DNA of 64,000 bases from Nonomuraea sp. SYSU D8015. Lineage in GTDB: Bacteria; Actinomycetota; Actinomycetes; Streptosporangiales; Streptosporangiaceae. The DNA lies in NCBI RefSeq assembly GCF_008065375.1, contig NZ_VJYI01000007.1, forward strand, positions 124,001 through 188,000. The letters run 5' to 3'. This document shows, piece after piece, positions 50,014-58,796 of the stretch (within the stretch, counting starts at the first letter, position 1; every line of letters starts with the position of its first letter). Both the position numbers and the translations under genes were made by a program. The notes beneath the pieces were generated by a model. That model was not told where the DNA came from and searched no databases. It saw nothing but the letters and a program-made list of their open reading frames with translations.

Positions 50014-50772
50014 GTGACCCTGCTGGATCTGCGGATCGAATCCGGCACCGCCGTGCTCACGCTGGCCGACCCGGATCGCCGCAACATCCTGTCCGGCGAG
50101 CTCGTCGGCGAGATCGTCGAGGCGTTCGACGCGCTGGAGGCCGATCCCGGGGTGCGGGCGGTCGTGCTCACCGGCGCCGGGCCGGCGTTCTGCGCCGGCG
50201 CCGACCTGGCGGATCTGCTGGCCGCGTCCGACGGCGACACGTCGGGCGTCGAGCGGGTCTACGAGGGATTCCTGCGGGTCGCCCGGTCCCGGCTGCCGAC
50301 CGTCGCCGCCGTCAACGGGCCGGCGGTCGGCGCGGGACTGAACCTGGCCCTCGCCTGCGACGTGCGGATCGCCGCCGCGTCGGCCTGGTTCGAGACCCGC
50401 TTCCTCAAGCTCGGGCTGCATCCCGGCGGCGGGCACACCTGGATGCTGCACCGCCTGGTCGGGCCGCAGACCGCCGCCGCGATGGTCCTGTTCGGCGAGC
50501 GGCTGGACGGCGCCGCCGCCGTCGCCGCCGGGCTGGCCCTGCGGTGCGTCCCCGACGCCGAGCTGCTCGACGCCGCACGCACGCTCGCGGCCGCAGTGGC
50601 CGGAGCGGACCCGGAGCTCGTGCGCCGGACCAAACGATCCCTGGGCGCCGCACCCTCCCGCACGCACGAGGAAGCGCTGGCCGCCGAGACGCGGGAGCAG
50701 ATGTGGTCGCTGACGCTGCCCGGCACGCACGACACCTTGCGCCGGCTGCAGGCCCGCATCAGCCGGACGTAG
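50014..50772 (+). CDS. Enoyl-CoA hydratase/isomerase family protein
   Basis: This 252-residue crotonase-fold protein has oxyanion-hole segments TGAGPAFCAGADLADLLA and VAAVNGPAVGAGLNLALACD. Of the two catalytic Glu of true hydratases, the position in ETRFLKLGLHPGGGHTWML retains Gly-Gly-His, so hydratase, isomerase or thioesterase roles are open. GGAGG lies 5 nt before GTG 50014; an ATG at 50002 has no ribosome site. It follows cvnD by 34 bp and may be co-transcribed with the conservon. Confidence 0.88.
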   Translation: MTLLDLRIESGTAVLTLADPDRRNILSGELVGEIVEAFDALEADPGVRAVVLTGAGPAFCAGADLADLLAASDGDTSGVERVYEGFLRVARSRLPTVAAVNGPAVGAGLNLALACDVRIAAASAWFETRFLKLGLHPGGGHTWMLHRLVGPQTAAAMVLFGERLDGAAAVAAGLALRCVPDAELLDAARTLAAAVAGADPELVRRTKRSLGAAPSRTHEEALAAETREQMWSLTLPGTHDTLRRLQARISRT

Positions 50773-50789
50773 GCCACACGACCCCGTCC

Positions 50790-51130
50790 GGGCCGGCCGA
50801 GCTGGCCGCCGCCGCCCGCCGCGCCGACGCGCGGGGTGTCCGGCTGGACGTCCTCTCCTTCGGCCAGACCGACCTCGAACCGGTCAACGGGCGTGTCCTC
50901 CACCACGCCGGCACCGAGGGCATGGTCGACCGCCACCACCAGGCACGCCACGTCGCCATCGTCGCGGACGGGCAGCACACGCTGTGGGCGCTGGCCGCCG
51001 ACGACAGGCAATGGGACGCGGTGGTGGCGGCCGGCCCCGGCCTGGACGGCGATGCAACGGTGAAGCGGATCCTGTCCCTGCAGGCGGTATTGCCGGTGCT
51101 GCCTGAACTCGCCGTTCGCCGATTAGCCCC
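50790..51130 (+). pseudogene. Regulator remnant, TrmB-like C-terminal part
   Basis: One plus-strand frame reads VRLDVLSFGQTDLEPVNGRV, HHAGTEGMVDRHHQARHVAI, ADGQHTLWALAADDRQWDAV and GDATVKRILS. This resembles the C-terminal sensor part of TrmB-type transcription regulators, from memory rather than from a search. There is no start codon with a ribosome site, no N-terminal helix-turn-helix, and the end is ragged. The reading frame merges with unrelated sequence at both sides. Confidence 0.45.
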
Positions 51131-51140
51131 TGCTGCGTGG

Positions 51141-52085
51141 CTACGGTGCGGGCCGGGAGCGGGCGACGGCCCGGGTGAGAGCGGCGACGTGCTCGGCGAG
51201 CGCCGCGACCAGGGCGGGTGGGGTCCTGACGGTGAAGGGCCAGGGCAGGCCGGTGAGGATGCGGGCCATGGCCGGCAGGTCTTCTGCCCCGCTGACCAGG
51301 AGCACGCCGCCGCCGGGACAGGGCTGCAGGTCGCCGAAGGTGACCGGCAGGTGGTCGCGGGCGGTCTCGAGGTCGGTGTCGAGCCACACCTCGGTGCGGT
51401 GGGTCCAGGCGCCGAGCGTCAACGTGTGCAGGACGTGTGTCACGGGGTCGAACCCGTCCGGCGGGGTGAACCGGCCGGGCAGTTCGGCGGTCCCGCCGAT
51501 CCTGTCCAGGCGGTACATGCGGATGGCGTCGCGGAAGTGGTCGTGCCCGACCAGGTACCAGCGGCGTGCGTGCACGACGAGCCCGTAGGGGTCCACCTCG
51601 CGTGAGCCGCGGGTGTGCTCGATCCGGACCGTGTGCCGCGCATGGACGGCTGCGGCGAGCGTCAGGACCAGCTGCGGTTCGGGGGTCAGCGGGCCCGCCG
51701 TCGCCGAGGTGGCGGCGATCAGCGCGGTGACGCGCCGGCGCAGCGGTACGGGCAGGACGCGGTTGAGCTTGACCAGTGCCCGGTCGGCCGGGCCGGGCTC
51801 GCCCACCTGCTCGTGCTTGCCGGTGGCCAGCGCGACCGCGACGGCGACCGCTTCGTCGTCGGCCAGCATCAGGGGCGGCAGACGTACGCCGTGGGCAAGC
51901 CGGTAGCCGCCGTAACGTCCCCTGACCGACTCGACGGGGATGTCCATGTCGCGGAGGGCGGTGACGTACCGGCGGATGGCGCGGGCGTCGACGTCCAGGC
52001 GCCGGGCCAGTTCGTCGGCGGGCACCAGACCGCGGTCTTGGAGGATCTCCAGCAGCGCCAGGACACGGGTCGCCGGACGGGACAC
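51141..52085 (-). CDS. WYL domain transcriptional regulator (DeoR-like HTH)
   Basis: This 314-residue regulator has an N-terminal helix-turn-helix (RVLALLEILQDRGLVPADEL, then DVDARAIRRYVTALRDMDIP) and the ligand-sensing WYL domain (near residues 150-220: EVDPYGLVVHARRWYLVGHD, MYRLDRI). A C-terminal WCX-like extension follows. The start is GTG 52085 with AGGA about 8 nt upstream. It diverges from the epoxide hydrolase/DUF1697 genes and probably represses them. Confidence 0.92.
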   Translation of the reverse strand: MSRPATRVLALLEILQDRGLVPADELARRLDVDARAIRRYVTALRDMDIPVESVRGRYGGYRLAHGVRLPPLMLADDEAVAVAVALATGKHEQVGEPGPADRALVKLNRVLPVPLRRRVTALIAATSATAGPLTPEPQLVLTLAAAVHARHTVRIEHTRGSREVDPYGLVVHARRWYLVGHDHFRDAIRMYRLDRIGGTAELPGRFTPPDGFDPVTHVLHTLTLGAWTHRTEVWLDTDLETARDHLPVTFGDLQPCPGGGVLLVSGAEDLPAMARILTGLPWPFTVRTPPALVAALAEHVAALTRAVARSRPAP

Positions 52086-52169
52086 GATCGCGATCCTAAT
52101 GAGGGCGGAAAACGTCCACAATCCTTTCTAGCCTGGCGCCGCAAGAGATCGACCGAAAGGAGTCGGCTG

Positions 52170-52202
52170 GTGTCGACCATCGTTCTCGTGGCCCGGTCGT
52201 GA
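52170..52202 (+). CDS. Possible 10-codon leader peptide before epoxide hydrolase
   Basis: GTG 52170 has the best ribosome site of this region (GAAAGGAG, 7 nt upstream) and encodes MSTIVLVARS before a TGA. That stop overlaps the epoxide hydrolase ATG (TGATG). The hydrolase start itself has no ribosome site, so its translation may depend on coupling to this small frame. Confidence 0.45.
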   Translation: MSTIVLVARS

Positions 52203-53266
52203 TGCGGCCGTACCACGTGGAGATCCCGCAGGAGGGCCTGGACGCCCTGGCCGCCCGGCTGGCCGGGACCCGCTTCACCCGCCCGCTGCCCGGCCGCGGG
52301 CTCGGCGTGCCCGTCGACCGCGTACGGCGACTGGTGCGGTACTGGCGTGACGGGTACGACTGGCGCGCCTGGGAGCGGCGGATCAACGCCCATCCGCAGT
52401 TCACGACCGAGATCGACGGGCTCGACGTGCACTTCGTCCACATCCGTTCGACCCGGCCGGACGCCTTGCCGCTCATCCTCACGCACGGCTGGCCCATGTC
52501 GGTCGTGGAGTACCTGCCGCTGATCGAGCGGCTGAGCGACGCCTTCCACCTCGTCATCCCGTCTGTGCCCGGCTTCGGGTTCTCCGGCGCGCCGCGAGTG
52601 CCGGGCTGGAACCGCCGCCGCGTCGCCGCGGCGTGGGCGGAGCTGATGCGCCGGCTCGGTTACGAGCGCTACGGCGCGCACGGAAACGACGTCGGCTCCC
52701 TGATCTCCATCGAGCTCGGACGCCTGGATCCGCACCGCGTCGTCGGGGTGCACGTCACCCAGATCTTCTCGCTGCCCTCCGGCGATCCGGCGGAGCGGGC
52801 CGCGCTGGGGCCGGACGACCTGGCGAAACTGGCCGCCCTGGAACGCTTCATGGCCGACAGGAGCGCCTACCTCAGGCTGCAGTCCACCGAGCCGCAGACC
52901 CTCGCGCACGCGCTCGCCGACTCCCCAGCCGGTCAACTGGCCTGGAACCTGCAGCTTTTCAGCGATGCGGTGAGCGACGACTACATCCTCACCAACGCCG
53001 CGATCTACTGGCTGACCGACACCGCCGGCAGCTCAGCCCTGATCGGCTATCACGGGAACCGGCCGCCGGCCGAGCCGTCGTCCTTCCCCCTGGGCCTGGC
53101 CTGCTTCGCCCACGACTTCTTCCCCTCCATCCGCCCCCTCGCCGAACGCGACCACAGGGCCATCGTGCACTGGACCGAGTACGACAAAGGCGGGCACCAT
53201 GCCGCGCAGGAGGAACCCCAACTCCTCGCCGACGACATCCGCACGTTCTTCGCCGCCCGCCGATGA
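52202..53266 (+). CDS. Epoxide hydrolase (EHN-type alpha/beta-hydrolase)
   Basis: This 354-residue enzyme opens epoxides to diols. The N-terminal EHN lid domain (residues 1-100: YHVEIPQEGLDALAARLAGT, RLVRYWRDGYDWRAWERRIN) precedes the alpha/beta-hydrolase core. The oxyanion motif is THGWPMSVVEY, the nucleophile is Asp in YGAHGNDVGS, and the base is His in KGGHHAAQEEP. The overall length is slightly short for the family but complete. It overlaps the DUF1697 gene by 4 nt. Confidence 0.92.
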   Translation: MRPYHVEIPQEGLDALAARLAGTRFTRPLPGRGLGVPVDRVRRLVRYWRDGYDWRAWERRINAHPQFTTEIDGLDVHFVHIRSTRPDALPLILTHGWPMSVVEYLPLIERLSDAFHLVIPSVPGFGFSGAPRVPGWNRRRVAAAWAELMRRLGYERYGAHGNDVGSLISIELGRLDPHRVVGVHVTQIFSLPSGDPAERAALGPDDLAKLAALERFMADRSAYLRLQSTEPQTLAHALADSPAGQLAWNLQLFSDAVSDDYILTNAAIYWLTDTAGSSALIGYHGNRPPAEPSSFPLGLACFAHDFFPSIRPLAERDHRAIVHWTEYDKGGHHAAQEEPQLLADDIRTFFAARR

Positions 53267-53838
53267 CGTCCGTCCACATCTGGAGCAGTTGGCGCATGTC
53301 GACAACCTTCGTCGTCTTCTACCGGAACATGAACCTGGGACACCCGAACAGCCCCGGCCGGGCCCTGCTCGAGGACGCGCTGCGCGAGGCGGGAGCGTCG
53401 TCGGCACGGTCGTTCCAGACGAACGGGACGGTCGTGATCGAGGCCGGCGACGCCGCGCCCCGCGAGGTGGTGCGCCGGGCGGCGCCGCGCCTGCTGGCGG
53501 TCAGCGGCTACGACGACGCCGCGTTCGTGCGTCCTCTCGACCGGCTCGCGGCGATCCTCGATCGCGATCCCTTCGCCGGCGCCGGCGACGAGCGCACCTA
53601 CCGCGAGACGTTCACCTTCTTCGACGGCGGCCAGGAGTTCGGAGCCCCGATTCCCTGGACGAACGACCGAGGCGATGTGGACATCATCGAGATCGCCGAT
53701 GGCGTGGCGCTGAGCGTCATCAGGAGGACGGGAACGCGGGCCGGCAGTCCCACCGCGGAGGTGGAGGCGAGACTCGAAGTCCCCGCCACGACCCGTACCG
53801 CGGGGACGATCAGGCGCCTGGTCAAAGCGTTTGGCTGA
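53263..53838 (+). CDS. DUF1697 family protein
   Basis: This 191-residue cytoplasmic protein matches DUF1697. It has a variant of the family N-terminus (TTFVVFYRNMNLGHPNSP instead of the usual LLRGINVG), followed by LLEDALREAGASSARSFQTN, GTVVIEAG. No activity is known. ATG 53263 is coupled to the epoxide hydrolase stop (ATGA); an internal ATG at 53296 is an alternative start. The 3' end overlaps the convergent MFS gene by 17 nt. Confidence 0.85.
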   Translation: MTSVHIWSSWRMSTTFVVFYRNMNLGHPNSPGRALLEDALREAGASSARSFQTNGTVVIEAGDAAPREVVRRAAPRLLAVSGYDDAAFVRPLDRLAAILDRDPFAGAGDERTYRETFTFFDGGQEFGAPIPWTNDRGDVDIIEIADGVALSVIRRTGTRAGSPTAEVEARLEVPATTRTAGTIRRLVKAFG

Positions 53839-55060
53839 CCGGTGGTGCCGAAGCGCGCCGCCGGGCGGCCATTGCGAGCCCGGCGGCCATGATGATCGCG
53901 GCGAGGCCGAGCAGCCCGACCGCCGTGGCCAGGCCGTCGACGGCGCCCGAGACGGCCAGCAGGAGCAGCGGGCAGAGGAACTGGCCGATGAAGAACGTCG
54001 CGGTCCACAGGCCGGTGCCGCGGCCGCGGTCGGCGAACTCGAGCTTGGACATGGCGATGGTGAGCAGGGACGGCAGCAGCATGCCGGTGCCGAAGCAGTT
54101 GATGACGGCGCCGGCGATGAGCAGGACGGGGTGTCCCGCGAAGGCGATCACCGCGAAGCCGGCGGCGCACAGGGCGAAGATCGCGGGCAGCATGAGTTCC
54201 GGGGAGCGGCGCGTGCGGGCGAAGGTGATGGCGCCCGCGACGGTGCCGGCGCTGGCGACGGCGGTGGCCAGCCCGATCATGCCGGGGTCCTTCACGCCCA
54301 GGCCGTCCATCAGGTAGGACATCTCCACCGGGACGGTGTAGAAGACCACGGCACCGAAGATCGTCACCGCGCAGATGCCCAGCAGTTGCCGCCACGGGTA
54401 GGGACGCCTCGCCGCGTCGGCGGCGGCCTCGGGGGAGCCGGTCGGCTGAGGCTTGGGCAGCAAGGCGGCCATGGCGGGGGCGAGCAGCAGGCTGACGGCG
54501 TAGATCCAGAACGGCGTCCGCCAGCCGGCCGAACCGGCCGCGCCGCCGAGGACGAAGAACGCGGTCGCGGAGATCGAGGAGCACATCGTCTGCAGGGCCA
54601 GGTAGCGGTCGCGGGCGCGGCCGGAGTAGTAGTCGCCTATCAGCGTGGTGCAGCAGGTCATGATGGCGGCCTCGGTGATGCCGACCAGGGCGCGGCTGGC
54701 CACGATGGCGGGCAGGGACTCCAGCCACAGCGGGGCGGTGCCGAACAGCGCGTACAGCAGGGTCGCGATCACGAGCAGTCGCTTGCGTCCGAGCCGGTCC
54801 ACGATGACGCCCGCGAAGGGGGCCAGCAGCGCCAGCGACAGGGCCGGTACGGTGAGGGCCATCGGGACCAGCGCCTCGGCGCCGGGCACGGTGGCGAAGT
54901 GGGCCTGCATCTGGGGCAGCACGGGGGCGATGAGCACGGCACCCAGCACCGGCAGGCAACTGCCGGCCATCAGCAGCGTGATGCGCACCAGGTGCGCGGG
55001 GCCGGACGGACTGTGCTCTGAGGTGGCGGCGTGGGCTGCTGGGGGCACGGATCCGGGCAT
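53822..55060 (-). CDS. MFS transporter (drug efflux type)
   Basis: This 412-residue inner-membrane transporter has 12 predicted transmembrane helices. The MFS A motif lies in the loop after helix 2 (FAGVIVDRLGRKRLLVIATL) and a degenerate second copy follows helix 8. Helix 1 reads ITLLMAGSCLPVLGAVLIAP. I place the start at ATG 55060, with TGGAG about 7 nt upstream; 35 more upstream codons are open but lack membrane or ribosome-site support. The substrate is unknown; drug/H+ antiport is likely. Confidence 0.9.
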   Translation of the reverse strand: MPGSVPPAAHAATSEHSPSGPAHLVRITLLMAGSCLPVLGAVLIAPVLPQMQAHFATVPGAEALVPMALTVPALSLALLAPFAGVIVDRLGRKRLLVIATLLYALFGTAPLWLESLPAIVASRALVGITEAAIMTCCTTLIGDYYSGRARDRYLALQTMCSSISATAFFVLGGAAGSAGWRTPFWIYAVSLLLAPAMAALLPKPQPTGSPEAAADAARRPYPWRQLLGICAVTIFGAVVFYTVPVEMSYLMDGLGVKDPGMIGLATAVASAGTVAGAITFARTRRSPELMLPAIFALCAAGFAVIAFAGHPVLLIAGAVINCFGTGMLLPSLLTIAMSKLEFADRGRGTGLWTATFFIGQFLCPLLLLAVSGAVDGLATAVGLLGLAAIIMAAGLAMAARRRASAPPVSQTL

Positions 55061-55324
55061 GCTGGAACTCCACTCGGCTGGGGCGATGGGTGGCGAAGAC
55101 GTGCCGTCGCGCCGGACATGCGGCTCGGCCGTCAGGGCGGCTGTCGGTCTTCCTGAGGCGGACATCCGAGGCGGAGTCCGGAATTAGGGATGACTATGGG
55201 TCAGCTCACCGTGGGTGTCCAGGCTCCGTGCGATCGATAATCCTGATCGGGACCATCCTCCGCGTGGATACCCTCGTGCGGCAGGCCATTGGGGCGGCGC
55301 TCCGGCGAGGAGGCCCCAGCCGGC
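55061..55324. other. Intergenic region upstream of MFS gene
   Basis: No gene is visible. It should contain the MFS promoter. An AT-rich patch near 55180-55195 (GGAATTAGGGATGACT) is the only promoter-like sequence. Confidence 0.4.
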
Positions 55325-56032
55325 TCACGCGCCGCTGCCGCCGCCGATACGAAGCGCCTCCTTCAGGAACACGCGGTAGACGCTCGGTGTGCCGTCGGTG
55401 GTGATGACCTCGACGACGGAGCGGACGTTGCGGTTGTCGACGGCTTCGCGGATGAGCGCGTCGGCCAGGTCACGGCGCGAGGTGAACCGGCCGACCATCT
55501 GTGGCGGGCCGACGGTGTAGGCGGTGACCGCGGGGCCGTCGAACAGCCCCGACGGGCGGATGACGGTCCAGTCGAGGCCGGTGCGGGCCACGATCTCCTC
55601 CATGCGGCGGGCGTCCTCGTACAGCGGGCGGCCCATCCTGAGGAGCAGCGGCACGATCACCTTGCGGTAGAGGAGGGTCTCGCCGGGTGGCGGTTTCATC
55701 GGCACGCCAGTGGAGGTCACGCAGACCAGGCGGCGGATGCCGTGGGCGGTCATGACCTCGGTGATGTTCTTGATGGAGACGGAGAACGTGGTGGGGGCCT
55801 CGGAGCCGTAGGGGACGCCCAGCGTGGAGATCACCGCGTCGTGTCCGGCCGTCGCCCGCTCCACCGCCTCCGGATCCAGCGCGTCCGCCTTGGCGACGTG
55901 CAGTGCTGGATCGTCGAAAGGAAACGCCTCCGGATGCCGGGTGACCGCGGTGACGGTGTGGCCCTCGGCGAGCGCCTGGGCGGTCGCCAGCCGCCCTGTC
56001 GGGCCGTTGGCCCCGAAGATCACGAGCTTCAC
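55325..56032 (-). CDS. NAD(P)-binding NmrA-like oxidoreductase
   Basis: This 235-residue atypical short-chain dehydrogenase has the nucleotide-binding loop KLVIFGANGPTGRLATAQAL and the segment HDAVISTLGVPYGSE, with no Y-x-x-x-K catalytic pair. NmrA-like proteins sense redox or reduce quinones and divinyl groups. I chose GTG 56032 because AGGAGG stands 7 nt upstream; the ATG at 56038 overlaps that site. It is divergent from the TetR regulator, its probable repressor. Confidence 0.9.
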   Translation of the reverse strand: MKLVIFGANGPTGRLATAQALAEGHTVTAVTRHPEAFPFDDPALHVAKADALDPEAVERATAGHDAVISTLGVPYGSEAPTTFSVSIKNITEVMTAHGIRRLVCVTSTGVPMKPPPGETLLYRKVIVPLLLRMGRPLYEDARRMEEIVARTGLDWTVIRPSGLFDGPAVTAYTVGPPQMVGRFTSRRDLADALIREAVDNRNVRSVVEVITTDGTPSVYRVFLKEALRIGGGSGA

Positions 56033-56062
56033 GTGCATTCCTCCTGGCTTCCTCATGGATAT

Positions 56063-56090
56063 TTGACGCTGATTATATTGATTATATGCA
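56063..56090. promoter_or_regulatory. Divergent promoter with tandem TGATTATAT repeats
   Basis: TGATTATAT occurs twice in tandem (56070-56078 and 56079-56087). On the minus strand each copy gives a perfect TATAAT -10 box for the NmrA-like gene. On the plus strand TTGACG (56063-56068) and TATGCA (56085-56090) form a 16-nt-spaced pair for the TetR gene. This is one of the most AT-rich spots in the window. Confidence 0.6.
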
Positions 56091-56137
56091 TCGTAAAACC
56101 AATGAGGTGATCGTCGTGGCGAGGGGGAGTCACTAGG

Positions 56138-56773
56138 GTGCTGAGCATGGGAGCACAGGCGGATCGGCGTCGGTACGACTCGTTGCGCCGTACGGCGCAG
56201 GCGCTGGAGACGCGGGCCGAGATCGCCCGTGCCGCGCGCCGGCTCTTCGTCGAGCGCGGCTGGGCCGCGACCACCGTGCGCGACGTGGCGCGCGAGGCCG
56301 GGGTCTCGGTGCCGACGGTCTATGCGGTGTACGGCAACAAGGCCGGCCTGACCCGGGCGCTGGCCGACGCCGCCGATCTGTCGGCCGATCCCTCCCGGCA
56401 ACTGGCGGAGCTGGAGGCGGCCGAGAGCGATCCCCGCAGGCAGCTGGCCGCGATGGCGGGGTTCGACCGCCGCCTGTACGAGCGCGCGGGGGACGTCATC
56501 ACGCTGTTGCGCGAGGCCGGCCGTGTCGAGCCGGAGCTGGCGGGGCTCTACCGCGACGGCCGCAGGCGGGCCGACGAGACGCGCGTCGCGGTGTTCTCCT
56601 CGTGGCCTCCCGGCGTCCTCCGCGACGGCCTGGACGTGCCCGCGGCCACCGACATCTACGCGGCCCTGTGCACCATCGACGTGTACGCCACGCTCACCGC
56701 CGAGCGCGGCTGGTCGCCCGATCGGGTCGAGCAGTGGTGGTGTGAGGCCCTGGTCAGGGAACTGCTGAGCTGA
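56138..56773 (+). CDS. TetR/AcrR family transcriptional regulator
   Basis: This 211-residue regulator has a TetR helix-turn-helix (TRAEIARAARRLFVERGWAA then TTVRDVAREAGVSVPTVYAV, YGNKAGL, about residues 24-70). The C-terminal ligand domain is helical. GTG 56138 is preferred because GAGGGGGAG lies 8 nt upstream; ATG 56147 is an alternative. It diverges from the NmrA-like gene and probably controls it and itself. Confidence 0.92.
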   Translation: MLSMGAQADRRRYDSLRRTAQALETRAEIARAARRLFVERGWAATTVRDVAREAGVSVPTVYAVYGNKAGLTRALADAADLSADPSRQLAELEAAESDPRRQLAAMAGFDRRLYERAGDVITLLREAGRVEPELAGLYRDGRRRADETRVAVFSSWPPGVLRDGLDVPAATDIYAALCTIDVYATLTAERGWSPDRVEQWWCEALVRELLS

Positions 56774-56886
56774 TCCGGGCGGAAGACATGTCTGCCCGGG
56801 GCATGGCCGCCCGCCGGGGTCGCCGGCGCCGGGCCGGGAGAAAACCACTCCTGGCGAACAGCGGTAGCGATCTACGATGGGGACGC

Positions 56887-57718
56887 GTGAGCGGAAGATT
56901 GCGCCAAGTCGCGGCCGACAACGGGCGGATCGTCGCCGAGGGCCGGTACTCGGCCGCCGACGGCACGGTCGTGGAGGTGGGTGCCGCGCTGCGGGCCGCG
57001 GTCGACGCGACCGTGAGCCACCCGCCGGACGGCCCCCTCGATCGGCCGGGGGCCGGCTCGTACCGGACGGTCTTCGAGGTCACCGGCGAGAGCAGCCTGC
57101 AGGCGGCGCGGCGGCTGCACCGGGAAGGGGCCGTCCGGGATCGCCGTGCTGAACTTCGCCTCCGCCCGCAACCCGGGAGGCGGCTACCTCGGTGGTGCCA
57201 AGGCCCAGGAGGAGGACCTGTGCCGCCACGCCTTGCTGTACCCGTGCCTCCTCCAGGCGGCCGACTACTACGCCGCGCATCGGGCCTCGTCCGACCTGCT
57301 CTACAGCCACCGCGTCATCTGGTCGCCGGACGTGCCGGTGCACCGCGGCGAGGACGGCCGGCTGCTGGCCGAGCCGTACCTGGTCTCGTTCCTCACCTCG
57401 CCGGCGCCCAACGCCGGTGAGCTGCTGCGCCGCGACCCGGACGCGGGAGAGCGGATCCGGCGGGCGCTGCACGAGCGGGCGGGTCGCGTCCTGGCCGTGG
57501 CGGCGCATCACGGTGCCCGCACGCTGGTGCTGGGGGCGTGGGGCTGCGGCGTGTTCCGCAACGATCCGCGCGAGGTCGCCGGGGCCTTCCACGCCCACCT
57601 GGCGGGGGACGGCGCCTTCGCGGCGGCGTTCGAGCGGGTGGTGTTCGCCGTGTGGGACCGGGTGCCGGACTCGGCGAACCGGGCCGCATTCGCCGAGCGG
57701 TTCGGCGACATGCGGTGA
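56887..57718 (+). pseudogene. TIGR02452 family (PARG-like) gene with a +1 frameshift
   Basis: GTG 56887 begins an N-terminal part (RLRQVAADNGRIVAEGRYSA; TVFEVTGESSLQAARRLHRE) typical of TIGR02452. The rest (GIAVLNFASARNPGGGYLGG, AQEEDLCRHALLYPCLLQAA; LVLGAWGCGVFRNDPREVAG) is in another frame from about 57140 to the stop at 57718. One extra G in the run 57127-57130 explains the break; removing it gives a continuous gene of about 276 residues with the macro-domain-like GGG catalytic loop. Such proteins are related to microbial poly(ADP-ribose) glycohydrolases. Either the gene is broken or the base call is wrong. Confidence 0.75.
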
Positions 57719-57745
57719 GCCAGGCGCCGAGCCGGATGAGGTCGG

Positions 57746-58213
57746 TCAGGGTGAGGCGTTGTCCAGGCGGTCGAGGATGCGGTTGGAGATCCGCTCGAGC
57801 GTGGCGAGCTCGTCCGGGGTGAGAGCGTCGATGACCAGGCGCCGGACCGCGGCGACATGCTTCGGGGCGGCGGCTTCGATGGCTTCGCGGCCGGCGGGCG
57901 TCAGGACGACGTAGGCCGCGCGTCCGTCCTCGGCGCACTCCTCGCGGCCGACCAGGCCGCGTTTGCACATCCTGGCGATGTGGTGGGACAGGCGGCTCTG
58001 CTCCCAGTCCACGGACTTGGCGAGGTCCTGGAAGCGCTGCCGGCCCTCTGGGACGTCGGTGAGGGCGACGAGGATCTCGTAGTCGGGGCCGGACAACTTG
58101 GAGTGCGCCTGCAGGTCACGGCTCAAGGTGGCGCTGAGCTGCTGGTGCACGCGGATGAAGGCGCGCCAGGCCTGCTGCTCTGCCGGGCTGAGCCACTGGG
58201 GCGTCTCGTCCAT
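57746..58213 (-). CDS. MarR family transcriptional regulator
   Basis: This 155-residue winged-helix regulator has a recognition part FQDLAKSVDWEQSRLSHHIA and the wing MCKRGLVGREECAEDGRAAY, then VVLTPAGREA. MarR proteins usually repress efflux or detoxification genes. ATG 58213 has AGGAG very close (2-nt spacing). It sits beside a destroyed FAD monooxygenase gene on the same strand, perhaps its former target. Confidence 0.93.
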   Translation of the reverse strand: MDETPQWLSPAEQQAWRAFIRVHQQLSATLSRDLQAHSKLSGPDYEILVALTDVPEGRQRFQDLAKSVDWEQSRLSHHIARMCKRGLVGREECAEDGRAAYVVLTPAGREAIEAAAPKHVAAVRRLVIDALTPDELATLERISNRILDRLDNASP

Positions 58214-58219
58214 GGCTCC

Positions 58220-58795
58220 TTAGTTTAGCCGAACGCTTGACGTGTCATGCGTTCTGGCCGTCAACGGAATGCGCCGGACCAGTTCCAGCACGGGTTTCGG
58301 CGGTCCCATGTGCCGCCCTTCGATGATGGGTGTGACCATGCCGGTGCAACAGGCGTTGCAGCCGCTGGACCAGGACGGTCGGTGAGCGACATGGCCTGCG
58401 CGGCGTCTTCGATGCACAGCAGCCCCGCTCGCCCGCAGCTGCAGGTCCATGCCTTTCCTCGCGATGTAGGCCAGTTGGTGCGACGGCCGCTGGTCGGCGC
58501 GGATTTCACCGACCGTGCCGTCTTGTGTCCGGTATCGAACGCCTTGCACGCGTCCTGACTCGCGGATGAGCTCCGTCGGTCGCGCCATCGTGGCCTGCGG
58601 GTGCCTCGACGGGTAGGCGTCCAGCCGCCGGAAGTCCGCGATGACCACGCTGCGGTCGCCGTCTAGCGGAAAGGCGACCTCATGGAGCCGGCTGTGCGGC
58701 AACGCGGTGAACCGTTCGATGAGACCCAGCTCATCGAGGAGGCGCAAGGTGGAGGGGGCGTGCGTTCGCTGCTTGATGAGTTCATCGGGATTCCT
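58220..58795 (-). pseudogene. Decayed FAD-dependent monooxygenase gene
   Basis: Recognisable parts are HAPSTLRLLDELGLIERFTA, LHEVAFPLDGDRSVVIADFR and RVQGVRYRTQDGTVGEIRAD. They are followed by a jump and frame changes to GLLCIEDAAQAMS and VTPIIEGRHMGPPKPVLELV. These belong to aromatic hydroxylase-type FAD monooxygenases. The N-terminal GxGxxG FAD motif and most of the central domain are missing, and the DG/GD motif region is in another frame. Confidence 0.65.
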
Positions 58796-58796
58796 C

